Shown one piece after another: positions 29,100 to 38,579 of a stretch of 64,000 nt of DNA. Position 1 is the first letter of the stretch. Every line of letters begins with the position of its first letter. Source of the DNA: Gammaproteobacteria bacterium Ga0074134 (lineage in GTDB: Bacteria; Pseudomonadota; Gammaproteobacteria; Ga0077554; Ga007554); NCBI GenBank assembly GCA_001464965.1, contig LNEJ01000025.1, positions 29,317-93,316 on the forward strand. Direction: 5' to 3'. Both the position numbers and the translations under genes were made by a program. Under the pieces are notes generated by a model. The model was not told the DNA's origin and made no database searches. It saw nothing but the letters and a program-made list of their open reading frames with translations.

Positions 29100-29786
29100 A
29101 TGGCCAACCCCGATATTTTTATTACACCCGTATTCTCCGCCGGTCCGTTCATCATCACCAGCACAGTGGTGGTAACCTGGGGCATCATGGCGGTACTGGG
29201 ACTGACCGCATGGGGTTCGACACGCCGCCTGAGGCTTGATCCTGGGCACTGGCAGGTCGTTGTGGAGGGGCTTGTGCTGGCCATCGAAGATGCCATCCGT
29301 GCCGTGTTGCCCGACCGGCCCTGCCAGTTGCTGCCCTTTATCGCCACGTTGTGGATTCTCATCGTCGTGGCCAATCTCGTCAGCCTGATTCCCGGCCTGC
29401 GTTCCCCTACCGGCGATTTGTCATTCACCGCCGCGCTGGCGATCCTGGTCTTCCTCGCCGTGCACTGGTATGGCATCAGCACCCATGGCCTCAAGAACTA
29501 TCTGTCCCATTATCTGAAACCGAATCCGCTGTTGCTGCCATTCCATATCATCAGCGAGATCTCGCGCACGCTCGCTTTGGCCGTCCGCCTGTTCGGCAAC
29601 ATCTTCAGCCTGCAGATGGCAGCGCTGCTGGTGTTGCTGGTGGCGGGCTTTCTCGCGCCGGTGCCGGTGCTTATGCTGCACATCATCGAGGCCCTGGTGC
29701 AGGCGTATATCTTCGGCATGCTGGCGCTGATCTACGTCGCTGGGGCGATTCAGACTCAACAAGTCAAACATGGAGAGACCGTATGA
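29100..29786 (+). CDS. atpB: N-ATPase subunit a (AtpB)
   Basis: Stator channel subunit of the membrane sector, 228 aa with about five helices. The essential Arg lies in LALAVRLFGNIF, and the end of the channel in EALVQAYIFGMLALIYV. It starts 4 bases after the palindromic element, and its stop overlaps the atpE start (ATGA). Confidence 0.93.
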   Translation: MANPDIFITPVFSAGPFIITSTVVVTWGIMAVLGLTAWGSTRRLRLDPGHWQVVVEGLVLAIEDAIRAVLPDRPCQLLPFIATLWILIVVANLVSLIPGLRSPTGDLSFTAALAILVFLAVHWYGISTHGLKNYLSHYLKPNPLLLPFHIISEISRTLALAVRLFGNIFSLQMAALLVLLVAGFLAPVPVLMLHIIEALVQAYIFGMLALIYVAGAIQTQQVKHGETV

Positions 29787-30049
29787 AAGACATGACGTGG
29801 TTTGCCCTGGGATCGACTGTAGCCGCAGCGCTGGCCATCGCCATCGGCGCGATGCTGCCGGCCATTGCGATGGGGCGCGCCATCACCCAGGCGCTCGACG
29901 CCCTGGCGCGGCAGCCCGAGGCTGAAAAGTCGATCACGCGAACATTGTTTATCGGTCTGGCGATGATCGAATCACTGGCCATTTATGTCCTGGTGATCGT
30001 ATTGATCATCCTGTTCAGAAATCCTTTGCTGGAGTATGTGCTCAAATAG
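29783..30049 (+). CDS. atpE: N-ATPase subunit c (AtpE)
   Basis: Rotor-ring subunit of 88 aa with two helices joined by the conserved ARQPEA loop. The ion-binding carboxylate is E63, followed by S64 and Y68, as in Na+-binding rings. At the helix-1 position that supplies Gln (or Glu) in Na+-binding rings, an ungapped alignment on ARQPE places M30. So Na+ specificity, often assumed for N-ATPases, is not assured here. Confidence 0.93.
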   Translation: MKDMTWFALGSTVAAALAIAIGAMLPAIAMGRAITQALDALARQPEAEKSITRTLFIGLAMIESLAIYVLVIVLIILFRNPLLEYVLK

Positions 30050-30064
30050 CGCTTTTTTCTTAAG

Positions 30065-30235
30065 CCGGATTATTCATGAACAGCGCCACGAGAGGCCGTG
30101 AGGCCATGAAGATGCAAGGCGCGCGACAAAAAATGCGCCCAGGCGTACTTACGGTACGTCGAGTACATTTTTCGAGCGCAACACCGCAGATTCATGGTCT
30201 TACGGACACGCAGTAGCTGTTCATGAATAATCCGG
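30065..30235. repeat. Palindromic element, copy 3, between atpE and atpF
   Basis: Perfect 20-bp outer inverted repeats (30065-30084 and 30216-30235; CCGGATTATTCATGAACAGC) enclose an inner hairpin around GTAC-TTACG-GTAC with AAAAAATG/CATTTTT arms. The core starts GCAAGGCGCGCG and ends GAGCGCAACACCGC, as in the other copies. It interrupts the otherwise tightly packed operon. Confidence 0.88.
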
Positions 30236-30266
30236 GTGAAGTACCACCGGCAAAAAGGGGCGACAT

Positions 30267-31016
30267 ATGGAATTCAACTGGACAACGTTTGCGCTCGAGA
30301 TCATCAACTTTCTGGTTCTGCTCTGGATCCTGAAACGCTTTCTTTACAAGCCGGTGATGGATGCCGTCACGCAACGCAGGTCTGTCATCGAAAAAAGCCT
30401 GGCAGAGACGCAGGCAATGCAGGTTGAGGCCGAGTCGCTCAAACGGCAATATCAGGACCGCCTCACCGACTGGGAACGCGAAAAGGCCGGCTTGCGAACC
30501 TCCGTGTTCGAAGAGGTCAACGCGGAGCGCGCACGGTCGATGGCGGCATTGCAAGCCGCGCTGGAACAGGAGCGCGAAAGGAGCCGCGTGCTGGAGCAGC
30601 AGCAGGCGACCGAATTGCGGCGCGCACTGGAAGAAGAGGCCATGGTTCACGCAGGACAGTTTGCCGCTCGCCTGTTGTCCCGCCTGACCACTATCGAATT
30701 GGAAAGCAGAATAGGCGAAGTGGTGCTGGAAGACCTGCCGCATCTTCCCGATGAAAAACTGCAAGCAATACGCGCTGCCTGTCAGGAACAAAACTCCACC
30801 ATAAAAGTGACCAGCGCCTACCCCATCGGCGAGTCCCAGCGCAATGCCTTTGTACAAGCGCTCGGTAACCTGGCCGGGAAAGATATTGCGTGCGAGTTCG
30901 CACAGGATGGTCGTTTGATGGCAGGGTTCCGCATCGGCATTGGCCCCTGGATTCTGCATGCCAATCTGCTGGATGAGTTGAGATTTTTCGGGGAGGCCGC
31001 CCATCATGGAAGTTGA
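30267..31016 (+). CDS. atpF: N-ATPase subunit b (AtpF) with delta-like C-terminal part
   Basis: Peripheral-stalk subunit of 249 aa. An N-terminal anchor ([20 protein letters not shown]) leads to a long charged coiled coil and then, from about residue 165, a domain resembling the delta subunit ([17 protein letters not shown] ... [15 protein letters not shown]). N-ATPase operons have no separate delta gene; this fused form takes its place. A GGGG ribosome-binding site precedes the ATG. Its 3' end overlaps atpA by 11 bases. Confidence 0.9.
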   Translation: MEFNWTTFALEIINFLVLLWILKRFLYKPVMDAVTQRRSVIEKSLAETQAMQVEAESLKRQYQDRLTDWEREKAGLRTSVFEEVNAERARSMAALQAALEQERERSRVLEQQQATELRRALEEEAMVHAGQFAARLLSRLTTIELESRIGEVVLEDLPHLPDEKLQAIRAACQEQNSTIKVTSAYPIGESQRNAFVQALGNLAGKDIACEFAQDGRLMAGFRIGIGPWILHANLLDELRFFGEAAHHGS

Positions 31017-32505
31017 GCAGAATCCCGCCGGCCCTTCCCCCATCGCTGAGCCAGGAGGCTTGTCGCACTACCGGTTCGGCCTGCGCATTGCCGAGCAGGG
31101 AAGCATCCTGTCCATTGGCGATGGCATTGCCTGGGTCAAGGGGCTGCCGTCTGCTGCGATGGACGAGGTCCTCCATTTCGAGGACGGTAGCCGGGGGCTG
31201 GTTTTCCACCTTGCCGACGACCGGGTCGGCGCCATCCTCTTGCAGCAGACCGGCGCCTTGACCGCCGGTGTCGCCGTTTACCTATCCGGCCAACGCCTCG
31301 CCATAGCAACGGGCGAAGCCCTGCTCGGACGTGTCATCGACCCCCTGGGTAACGTGCTCGACGGAGGCCCGCCGCCGGAATGCAGGCATCGGCGCGATCT
31401 GGAGGTGCCGTCGCCCCCCATCGTGGCGCGCGATTTCGTGTCTGCCCCCCTTTATACGGGCAACAAGATGATCGACACGCTGATTCCTGTCGGCAAGGGG
31501 CAGCGGCAACTGATTATCGGGGACAACGCCGTGGGCAAAAGCGCGCTGGCGATCGATACCGTGATCAACCAGAAGGGCAAGGATGTCCGTTGTATTTATG
31601 TCATCATCGGCCAGAAGCGTTCGAGCGTCGTCAACACCATCGAAACGCTGCGTCGCGCCGGTGCCATGGAACATACTATGGTGGTCGTCGCCGAAGCCAC
31701 GGCGATGCCCGGGCTCAAGTATCTCGCGCCGTTCGCTGGCTGCGCCGTGGCCGAGACGTGGATGGGGCAAGGCAACGATACACTTGTGATTTACGACGAC
31801 CTGACCACTCATGCCCGCGCTTATCGTGAATTGGCGCTGCTGTTGCGCCGCCCGCCGGGGCGCGAGGCCTACCCGGGCGACATATTTTATCTGCATTCAC
31901 GCCTGCTGGAGCGTTCCACCCGCCTTGCGCCTGCCCATGGCGGCGGCAGTATGACGGCGCTGCCCATCGTCGAAACCGAACAGGGAGAGATTGCCTCTTA
32001 TATTCCCACCAACCTGATTTCGATCACCGATGGACAGATCCATCTCGACCAGCGCCTCTTTGCCGGCGGTTTCCTGCCAGCCATCAATGTGACCCGCTCA
32101 GTTTCGCGCATCGGCGGCAAGGCGCAACATCCGCGCATCAAGCAGGAGGCAGGACGCATGAAGCTCGATTACTTGCAGTTCCTGGAGCTGGAGGTATTCA
32201 CCCGGTTTGGTTCGCGCCTGGAGGCTTCCATGGAGGCGAAAATCCGGCGCGGCCGCGCACTGCGCGAAATTTTTAAGCAAGACCGGCTCTCCCCCCTGCC
32301 CATCGAATTTCAACTGTCCTGGATGGTGGCCTTCAACGAAGGGTTATTCGACAACATTGACATCGAAGCGATCCCTCCCTGCCTGGAACGGATCAAGGCT
32401 GGCGTGGAAAACAGCGATCTCGGCCTCGGGGACAGCCGGGAGCGATGGCTGCAAAGCGTTACGGACTGGATGAAAGAGGGAGCTGACCATGAGCAGACGG
32501 CATGA
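31006..32505 (+). CDS. atpA: N-ATPase alpha subunit (AtpA)
   Basis: Non-catalytic nucleotide-binding subunit, 499 aa. The Walker A motif is [14 protein letters not shown], the [12 protein letters not shown] region and [19 protein letters not shown] are all family signatures. GGAGG lies 9 bases before the ATG. It overlaps atpF upstream and atpG (17 bases) downstream, so synthesis of the F1 part is coupled. Confidence 0.95.
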   Translation: MEVEQNPAGPSPIAEPGGLSHYRFGLRIAEQGSILSIGDGIAWVKGLPSAAMDEVLHFEDGSRGLVFHLADDRVGAILLQQTGALTAGVAVYLSGQRLAIATGEALLGRVIDPLGNVLDGGPPPECRHRRDLEVPSPPIVARDFVSAPLYTGNKMIDTLIPVGKGQRQLIIGDNAVGKSALAIDTVINQKGKDVRCIYVIIGQKRSSVVNTIETLRRAGAMEHTMVVVAEATAMPGLKYLAPFAGCAVAETWMGQGNDTLVIYDDLTTHARAYRELALLLRRPPGREAYPGDIFYLHSRLLERSTRLAPAHGGGSMTALPIVETEQGEIASYIPTNLISITDGQIHLDQRLFAGGFLPAINVTRSVSRIGGKAQHPRIKQEAGRMKLDYLQFLELEVFTRFGSRLEASMEAKIRRGRALREIFKQDRLSPLPIEFQLSWMVAFNEGLFDNIDIEAIPPCLERIKAGVENSDLGLGDSRERWLQSVTDWMKEGADHEQTA

Positions 32506-33340
32506 ACTGGAGCAGCATCTGCAGGTACTGGGTGAAATCAGGGACATCATGAGCGCCATGAAGAATCTTTCATTCATGGAAGTGCGCAAGCTGACGCGAT
32601 TTCTCTCCACCCAGCGCAGGGTCGTAGCGAGCATGGAATCCGCGGCAGCGGATTTTCTGGGTTTCCATCCGCATCTTCTGGCGCGGCAGGAAAATGCCCG
32701 GAACGCCTATCTTCTCCTGGGAAGCGAGCGTGGATTTTGCGGTGATTTCAACGAAGCCCTGCTGCTGGCCCTGGAGTCGCACAGGCAATCGCATCCTGAG
32801 GAGCAAGCCGCAGTGATCGTGATGGGATACAGGCTGTCGAACAACCTCGCGGATGATCCACATGTCGCCGCCCGCCTTGACGGCCCTGCCGTAGTTGAAG
32901 AGGTACAGCCGGTGCTGAAGCGGTTGGTGGATGCCCTCGATGCCTTGCAAAATCGGCGCGATTCGTTTCATCCCTTGCGCCTGACAGTGTTTCATCATCA
33001 CCCGGACAAGGCGGAGATAAATGTCTCGGTATTCCAGCCATTCAGGCAATTCGAAGAAAAGACCGCGCATTTTGGACATCCACCGCTATTGAACCTGCCG
33101 CCGACGACGTTCCTGGCCGAACTGGTGAATCATTACCTGTTCGCCGCCCTGCATGAGCTGTTCTACTCTTCGTTGATGGCGGAAAATGCCCGGCGCCTGC
33201 AGCATATGGACAATGCCATCCGCCGTATTGAGAAAGACACCACGGAACTCTCATTGAAAAAAAACAGGTTGCGCCAGGAGGAAATCACCGAGGAAATAGA
33301 GGTGATCATGTTGAGCGCGGAGGCAATGAAGCTGCAATGA
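32489..33340 (+). CDS. atpG: N-ATPase gamma subunit (AtpG)
   Basis: Central-stalk rotor subunit, 283 aa, with long N- and C-terminal helices ([35 protein letters not shown]) around a Rossmann-like middle domain beginning [15 protein letters not shown]. Divergent from the housekeeping gamma subunit, as usual in N-ATPases. It ends the operon; a family-2 repeat follows the stop after 8 bases. Confidence 0.9.
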   Translation: MSRRHELEQHLQVLGEIRDIMSAMKNLSFMEVRKLTRFLSTQRRVVASMESAAADFLGFHPHLLARQENARNAYLLLGSERGFCGDFNEALLLALESHRQSHPEEQAAVIVMGYRLSNNLADDPHVAARLDGPAVVEEVQPVLKRLVDALDALQNRRDSFHPLRLTVFHHHPDKAEINVSVFQPFRQFEEKTAHFGHPPLLNLPPTTFLAELVNHYLFAALHELFYSSLMAENARRLQHMDNAIRRIEKDTTELSLKKNRLRQEEITEEIEVIMLSAEAMKLQ

Positions 33341-33348
33341 TTGCTTAC

Positions 33349-33435
33349 AGAACCTCTGATTTATTCAGAGGCTCCCCGGCACAGGGACGTGTCGTACTCT
33401 GAGAATACCAAGACGGAATTATTCAGAGCTTCCTT
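33349..33435. repeat. Repeat family 2, copy 1
   Basis: Starts with the hairpin GAACCTCTGATTTATTCAGAG and ends with GGAATTATTCAGAGCTTCCTT. The same two end blocks recur at 63299-63469 and, inverted, at 57313-57398; the sequence between them varies. It may act as a terminator after atpG. Confidence 0.78.
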
Positions 33436-33471
33436 ACTTCATTTTGGGGAGTGGTTTTCGAAGCAGCGGGC

Positions 33472-33502
33472 TTGACCTGTGCGCAACGCACGGGTTTTTA
33501 AT
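33472..33502 (+). promoter_or_regulatory. MerR-type promoter/operator before the pilZ-copA group
   Basis: TTGACC (33472-33477) and TTTAAT (33497-33502) are 19 bp apart and flank the dyad ACCTGTG-N7-CACGGGT (33475-33495). This matches the site before cusC in -35, spacing and nearly all dyad bases, so the same MerR-family regulator probably controls both units. Confidence 0.82.
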
Positions 33503-33540
33503 ATCACTCTGCGGGCATACGTTTTCACGAAGGATGGTTC

Positions 33541-33822
33541 ATGGAACACCGTTGGAGCATGCGCCAGCCAGGAGAGGGCGAAGTGACAATTTGTTATCTC
33601 GGCCAGTGTTTTTCAGCGTGTAGCATATTAAATATCAGTTCCGATGGAATGCTTATCGAGATACCAGGAATACCTCTACCCTGTGGCGCCTTGGTCGAGC
33701 TGACCTTCGATGTTCCCGGCATGGGAGCGCGCCGGTTGCGGGGATTGGTGGTGCACCGTGCAGGACAGGATGCCGGGGTCATGTTCGTGGATGACGGCCC
33801 CGTGGTGCCGGATATGGATTGA
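33541..33822 (+). CDS. PilZ-domain protein
   Basis: A 93-residue single-domain protein. An Arg-containing start (HRWSMRQP) and the motif NISSDGMLIE match the RxxxR and D/NxSxxG signatures that bind cyclic di-GMP. No other domain is present. AAGGA lies before the ATG. It is the first gene after the MerR-type promoter and upstream of copA, an unusual place for a c-di-GMP receptor. Targets are unknown. Confidence 0.75.
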   Translation: MEHRWSMRQPGEGEVTICYLGQCFSACSILNISSDGMLIEIPGIPLPCGALVELTFDVPGMGARRLRGLVVHRAGQDAGVMFVDDGPVVPDMD

Positions 33823-33891
33823 AGGTCAGGGAGATCAGCATCATGGTTTTTGGCAGTGTCGGGCAATTGTACTTTTACTTTTGAGGGAGAC

Positions 33892-34158
33892 ATGAACATG
33901 ACAGACCACAATGAAGTATCGACCAAGAAATCCGCATTGCGGAAACCGGCGAGCCGGGCGGCGGCCAAGAGTATACCCGCCGGGAAAGAGCACGGTGATG
34001 CGTCGCGTTGCGATCCCGTTTCCGCCGAGGAGCGGCAGCGGATGATCGCCACGGCGGCGTATCTCCGGGCCGAACGCCGCAATTTCGAGGCTGGCCGCGA
34101 GCTCGAAAACTGGCTGGAGGCCGAGGCGGAGATTGATCGGCAGCTTGCCTGCGGGTGA
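33892..34158 (+). CDS. DUF2934 family protein
   Basis: An 88-residue soluble protein with a basic, Ala/Lys-rich N-terminus and a C-terminal segment (RQRMIATAAYLRAERRNFEAG ... ENWLEAEAEID read in two blocks) that is the DUF2934 signature. Its function is unknown. GAGGGAG lies before ATG 33892, which decides the start. It lies between pilZ and the small membrane protein. Confidence 0.75.
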   Translation: MNMTDHNEVSTKKSALRKPASRAAAKSIPAGKEHGDASRCDPVSAEERQRMIATAAYLRAERRNFEAGRELENWLEAEAEIDRQLACG

Positions 34159-34267
34159 GCCGTGGTCACGGTAGCGTGCGCTATGCGCACGGGAAGGTCA
34201 TATGGTGTGTGATCGTGCGCACGCCATACGACTGATGGATTTTCAGCACCATGAAGAGGTTCCGGAT

Positions 34268-34477
34268 ATGCTTGCGATAATGGGCGTGATGATGGTGTTA
34301 GTGGTTGTCGGCCTTTTAGGCTCCGGCCATCACTCCATGATGGGAGGCCACAACAAGGAGAACCGTAAAGAAGAGTCGGTGATGGACAATCCCGATAAAA
34401 AACCTTGCACGCAGTGTCCGTCTGAACAAAAGACGGAAAACGGACAAGGTGGTGGCGCGCCTGAGGAAAAGAAATGA
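34268..34477 (+). CDS. Small membrane protein with Met/His and Cys motifs
   Basis: A 69-residue protein: one N-terminal helix (MLAIMGVMMVLVVVGLLG), then SGHHSMMGGH and a hydrophilic tail with CTQC. The Met/His cluster next to the membrane suggests metal contact. GAGG precedes the ATG at 34268 by 9 bases; longer readings from 34202 or 34235 lack this support. It lies directly upstream of copA. No named family recognised. Confidence 0.55.
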   Translation: MLAIMGVMMVLVVVGLLGSGHHSMMGGHNKENRKEESVMDNPDKKPCTQCPSEQKTENGQGGGAPEEKK

Positions 34478-34553
34478 GGCCTACAACGGATCAAGCGATT
34501 CGCCTATTTCACGTTTAGTGAATTCCGATGAACGTACCTGAAAGGAACAGGCC

Positions 34554-36968
34554 ATGAGCATAACTACAGATCCTGTATGCGGTATGAAAGTTAACAGCGA
34601 GTCGGGGCTCAGCTTGGAACAGGCGGGTAAGCACTATTATTTTTGTTCGCAACATTGCCAGGAAAAATTCCAGGCCAATCCCGACGCATACATCAAGCCG
34701 GATGTAACAACAACAGCTCCCGCCATACAACCTACCAAGGTCGCCGGAGACTACACCTGCCCGATGCATCCGGAGGTGCGTCAGGCCACGCCCGGCCCAT
34801 GCCCCAAGTGTGGCATGGCGCTGGAACCGGTGGAACCTGTTCCTGCCAAGTCAGACGCCACCGAATACATATGCCCGATGCATCCCGAAGTGGTACGCAA
34901 CGAACCGGGCAGTTGCCCAATATGCGGCATGGCACTGGAACCGCGCAACGCTCCGGCGGAAGACCATGCCGAATTGAACGACATGAGCCGCCGCTTCTGG
35001 GTGAGCGCGGCGCTGGCCTTGCCGGTATTTGTCATGGCGATGGTGTCCGATCTCGTTCCGCAAGCCATGCCGGATTTTGTCTCGATGACGGCGCTGCAAT
35101 GGCTGGAATTAACGCTGGCGACCCCGGCAGTGTTGTGGGGCGGATGGCCGGTTTTCCAGCGCGGCTGGGCTTCGGTGGTCAACCGCAGCCTGAACATGTT
35201 CACCCTGATCTCGCTGGGCGTCGGCGTGGCATGGACATACAGCGTGGTGGCGATGCTGCTGCCGGGCATCTTCCCGCCCGCGATGCGCAGCATGATGGGG
35301 ACGGTGCCGGTGTATTTCGAGGCTGCTGCGGTCATCATGGCGCTGGTGTTGCTGGGGCAGGTGATGGAGCTGCGCGCGCGCAGCCAGACCAGCGCTGCGA
35401 TCAAGTTGCTGTTGGGTCTTGCGCCCAAGACTGCGCGCATCGTGCGCACTAATGGCAACGAGGAAGACATCCCGCTGGAACTGGTGCAACCGGGCGATGT
35501 ACTGCGCGTACGTCCCGGCGAGAAGGTACCGGTGGATGGTGTAGTCCTGGAAGGTACCAGTGCGCTGGATGAAGCCATGGTCACCGGCGAATCCATCCCG
35601 GTGGAGAAAACCGCCGGGGCCCGATTGATCGGTGCCACGGTGAACGGCACCGGCAGCTTGTTGATGCGCACCGAGCGTGTCGGAGCCGACACGCTGCTCG
35701 CGCAAATCGTGCACATGGTGAGCGAGGCGCAGCGTTCACGCGCGCCGATCCAGCGCCTGGCCGATGTCACTGCGGGTTATTTCGTGCCGGTGGTGGTGGG
35801 GGTTGCGCTCATTACGCTGGCGGTGTGGGGCATCTGGGGACCGGAACCGCGTCTGGCACATGCCATCGTCAGCGCCGTGGCTGTGCTGATCATCGCCTGC
35901 CCTTGCGCGCTGGGGCTGGCCACACCGATGTCGATCATGGTCGGCACCGGGCGCGGCGCGCTGGTCGGCGTGCTGATCAAGAATGCCGAGGCGCTGGAAA
36001 CCATGGAGAAGGTGGACACACTGGTGGTGGACAAGACCGGCACGCTGACTGAAGGCAAACCGAAGATGATGTCGGTCATGCCGCTCGCCGGATTCGACGA
36101 AGGCGAAGTGCTGCGGCTGGGCGCCAGCCTGGAGCGCGCCAGCGAGCATCCGCTGGCGGCGGCGATCGTGAACGGCGCGCAAGAAAAAGGGTTAACACTA
36201 GCGGCAGTCAACGATTTCCGTTCATACACCGGCAAGGGCGTGGCGGGAACGGTCGAGGGGCGCGCGGTCGCGCTGGGCAACCTCAAGTTGTTCGAAGAAT
36301 TGCGCATAGCCGCAGGCGAATTGCCCGTCCATGCCGAAGCGCTCCGCGGTGACGGTCAGACAGTGATGTTGCTGGCGATTGACGGCAGAGCGGCGGGGCT
36401 GATCGGCGTGGCTGATCCGATCAAAGATTCCACACTGGATGCGATCCGCGCGCTGCATGAAGAAGGCATACAGGTCATCATGCTCACTGGCGACAACCGC
36501 ATCACGGCGGAGGCAGTGGCGAAAAAATTGGGCATAGACCGTGTCGAGGCGGAAGTGCTGCCCGAACAGAAGGCATCCATCGTCAAACAACTGCAAGCGC
36601 AGGGCCGCTTCGTGGCGATGGCCGGCGATGGCATAAACGATGCTCCGGCACTGGCGCAGGCGCAGGTGGGCATCGCGATGGGTACCGGCACCGACGTGGC
36701 GATGGAAAGTGCGGGCGTCACGCTGGTCAAGGGCGACCTGCACGGCATCGTGCGCACCGTGCGTTTGAGCCGCGCCACCATGCGCAACATCCGGCAGAAC
36801 CTGTTTTTTGCCTTCATCTACAACGTGCTCGGCATCCCCGTTGCGGCGGGCGTGCTGTACCCGTTCTTCGGCTTGCTGCTCTCCCCCATCATCGCCGCCG
36901 CCGCGATGAGTTTCAGTTCGGTATCAGTGATTACCAATGCACTGCGCCTCAACCGCGTGCGGCTTTAG
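34554..36968 (+). CDS. copA: Copper/silver-exporting P1B-type ATPase CopA
   Basis: ATP-driven Cu(I)/Ag(I) export from the cytoplasm. The 804-residue protein starts with a YHS domain (about 4-45; DPVCGM, FCSQHC) and two heavy-metal binding repeats (about 66-92 and 104-130; YTCPMHPEV ... [10 protein letters not shown]). It lacks the common CxxC HMA domain. The core has the transmembrane CPC motif (449-451), phosphorylation site D493 (DKTGT), [16 protein letters not shown] and the final-helix MSFSSVSV. These place it in the Cu+ group (PIB-1). AAGGAA precedes the ATG. Probably controlled from the MerR-type promoter at 33472. Confidence 0.95.
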   Translation: MSITTDPVCGMKVNSESGLSLEQAGKHYYFCSQHCQEKFQANPDAYIKPDVTTTAPAIQPTKVAGDYTCPMHPEVRQATPGPCPKCGMALEPVEPVPAKSDATEYICPMHPEVVRNEPGSCPICGMALEPRNAPAEDHAELNDMSRRFWVSAALALPVFVMAMVSDLVPQAMPDFVSMTALQWLELTLATPAVLWGGWPVFQRGWASVVNRSLNMFTLISLGVGVAWTYSVVAMLLPGIFPPAMRSMMGTVPVYFEAAAVIMALVLLGQVMELRARSQTSAAIKLLLGLAPKTARIVRTNGNEEDIPLELVQPGDVLRVRPGEKVPVDGVVLEGTSALDEAMVTGESIPVEKTAGARLIGATVNGTGSLLMRTERVGADTLLAQIVHMVSEAQRSRAPIQRLADVTAGYFVPVVVGVALITLAVWGIWGPEPRLAHAIVSAVAVLIIACPCALGLATPMSIMVGTGRGALVGVLIKNAEALETMEKVDTLVVDKTGTLTEGKPKMMSVMPLAGFDEGEVLRLGASLERASEHPLAAAIVNGAQEKGLTLAAVNDFRSYTGKGVAGTVEGRAVALGNLKLFEELRIAAGELPVHAEALRGDGQTVMLLAIDGRAAGLIGVADPIKDSTLDAIRALHEEGIQVIMLTGDNRITAEAVAKKLGIDRVEAEVLPEQKASIVKQLQAQGRFVAMAGDGINDAPALAQAQVGIAMGTGTDVAMESAGVTLVKGDLHGIVRTVRLSRATMRNIRQNLFFAFIYNVLGIPVAAGVLYPFFGLLLSPIIAAAAMSFSSVSVITNALRLNRVRL

Positions 36969-37112
36969 AATGGTGCGTGTTGTGTTTTTCTGATGATGCA
37001 TGAAAAGGAAAAGGGCGGGGTTCGGCGAAGAGCATGCATGCTACGCAGCGCACGTTCCAGCCTTTTTTCAAAGTCGCGTACCGCTCCGCGAAGGCCATAA
37101 AACAGCGAGGTA

Positions 37113-37694
37113 ATGCCTATGCCCGTAATTGTCACTCCCACGGATTACCGCTTTCCCTGGTATGTACGCCTGTTCTTCTGGAACCAGCGGCGCCGTTACG
37201 GCAAGGTGCTCGAACCGGCCCGGCTGTGGGGCCGCACGCCCAAGGTGTTTGCCGCGCTGGCGCTGCTCTTTGGCGCCCTCGACCGGCGCTCATCGCCCAT
37301 CGATCCCACGCTGCGTTCCTTCATTACAGTGCGGGTGTCACAGATCAACTGGTGCGCCTTTTGCGTGGACATCAACTCGGCGCTGGCGCTGAAGCGCGGC
37401 GGTAATCTGGACAAGCTGGCCGAGCTGGACCGCTTCGAAGCCAGCACGCTGTTCAGCGAGCGCGAGAAGGCGGCGCTCGCCTACGCCGAGGCGATCACCC
37501 ATGCGGACCGACCGCCCACGGCCGAACACTTCGCGTGCTTGCGCCGCCACTTCGATGACGATGCCATCATCGAGTTGACCGGGATCGTCGCGTTTCAGAA
37601 CATGTCGAGCAAGTTCAACGCGGCTCTGGGTGTGGAAGCACAAGGTTTTTGTACGATGGCGCCGCAACCAAAGCGGCCAGGATGCTCTGGATGA
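37113..37694 (+). CDS. Carboxymuconolactone decarboxylase/AhpD-like protein
   Basis: A 193-residue protein with the AhpD-like motif INWCAFCVDINSALA, whose CxxC could be redox-active, followed by EKAALAYAEAITHA. Related proteins are peroxidase partners or decarboxylases; substrate unknown here. Two ATGs are possible (37113, 37119); the second has a better spacing to GAGG. It follows copA by 144 bases and may be part of the metal-stress region. Confidence 0.75.
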   Translation: MPMPVIVTPTDYRFPWYVRLFFWNQRRRYGKVLEPARLWGRTPKVFAALALLFGALDRRSSPIDPTLRSFITVRVSQINWCAFCVDINSALALKRGGNLDKLAELDRFEASTLFSEREKAALAYAEAITHADRPPTAEHFACLRRHFDDDAIIELTGIVAFQNMSSKFNAALGVEAQGFCTMAPQPKRPGCSG

Positions 37695-37744
37695 TCAAAT
37701 CCGCCGTTTTTAGGGTGATTCTATTTCAAAACGCCAATAATTAT

Positions 37745-37795
37745 GTAGGGTGCGTCCCACGCACCACAATCATTGGTGCGTGAGACGCACCCTAC
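37745..37795. repeat. GTAGGGTGCG palindrome
   Basis: Arms of about 22 bases (GTAGGGTGCGTCCCACGCAC... and its complement) around a short loop. It lies between two convergent genes and could work as a bidirectional terminator. A half-copy occurs near 17102. I know this sequence type as a dispersed repeat in many bacteria. Confidence 0.85.
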
Positions 37796-37853
37796 GATTC
37801 CACTCTATTGATTTAGAAATGGAATGACAGGTCGAGCTGCGCGAAGCGCTCCC

Positions 37854-38561
37854 CTACGCGCCAACTTGGCCTGCGTGATGAGCCAACCAAAGCATCCCGC
37901 CCAGCGCCAGCGGGTACAGCCATTGTACGCCAGCAGGGCGTCCATTCGCAGGGATTTCAACAGCGTGGCAAACCTCATCATCAGCACGCGCTAATACCTG
38001 CCGGTACAGCACCGCAGCGGCATTGCCTATCCGGTCAACAGTCCGGCTCTGTGGCGTGGCGGTGGCGGGCTGGGCCGCCAAGGCCTGCACCTTGGGCACC
38101 GCCTCGAGCACCAGGGCCATACGCAACACTAATCTGTCATGGGAAACGCCCAGCTGCCGCAATGGCCTGGCCAGCCAGTGAATGGCGCTCAACAATTGCT
38201 CGCGGGGTGTGCTTTGTAACAGGAGATTAACCGCCAGTACTAAAGCAATCAGAGAAACGATACGTATCGCCCCCTCCTGCATTCCTTCGAGGGTGGGCAG
38301 CCAGGGGGATAATGCGGGCGATGATGAGAGTGGCGGCTCGCCAGGGGTAAACCAGAAGTAAATAATCACCAGGGAAAGAAACAGCCAGCGCATGCGCCGC
38401 AGCATCAACATTGCCGGTCTGAGATGTATACCACCGGCCATGCCATAGAGAATCACGAGCACCGCAGCGGCCATCAGCAGGGGATTCAAATCACCGAGTG
38501 AAAGAAACCCCGCCAGGACAAAAAAACTCACAACGCGGATGACTGGATGAAGTGCACTCAT
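37854..38561 (-). CDS. EcfT/CbiQ-like transmembrane transport protein
   Basis: A 235-residue membrane protein with about five helices and the cytoplasmic segment LARPLRQLGVSHDRLVLRMAL, resembling the coupling-helix region of energy-coupling-factor T subunits. No ATPase or substrate-binding (S) component is nearby, so the transported vitamin or metal cannot be named. It starts 18 bases after fimV in the same direction. Confidence 0.6.
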   Translation of the reverse strand: MSALHPVIRVVSFFVLAGFLSLGDLNPLLMAAAVLVILYGMAGGIHLRPAMLMLRRMRWLFLSLVIIYFWFTPGEPPLSSSPALSPWLPTLEGMQEGAIRIVSLIALVLAVNLLLQSTPREQLLSAIHWLARPLRQLGVSHDRLVLRMALVLEAVPKVQALAAQPATATPQSRTVDRIGNAAAVLYRQVLARADDEVCHAVEIPANGRPAGVQWLYPLALGGMLWLAHHAGQVGA

Positions 38562-38579
38562 TGCGGAGTTTTCTTTTGA

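Noticed and set aside
28829..33435. Possible CRISPR array from repeated palindromes
   Set aside because: The repeats are single, far apart and of different lengths; there are no regular spacers and no cas genes.
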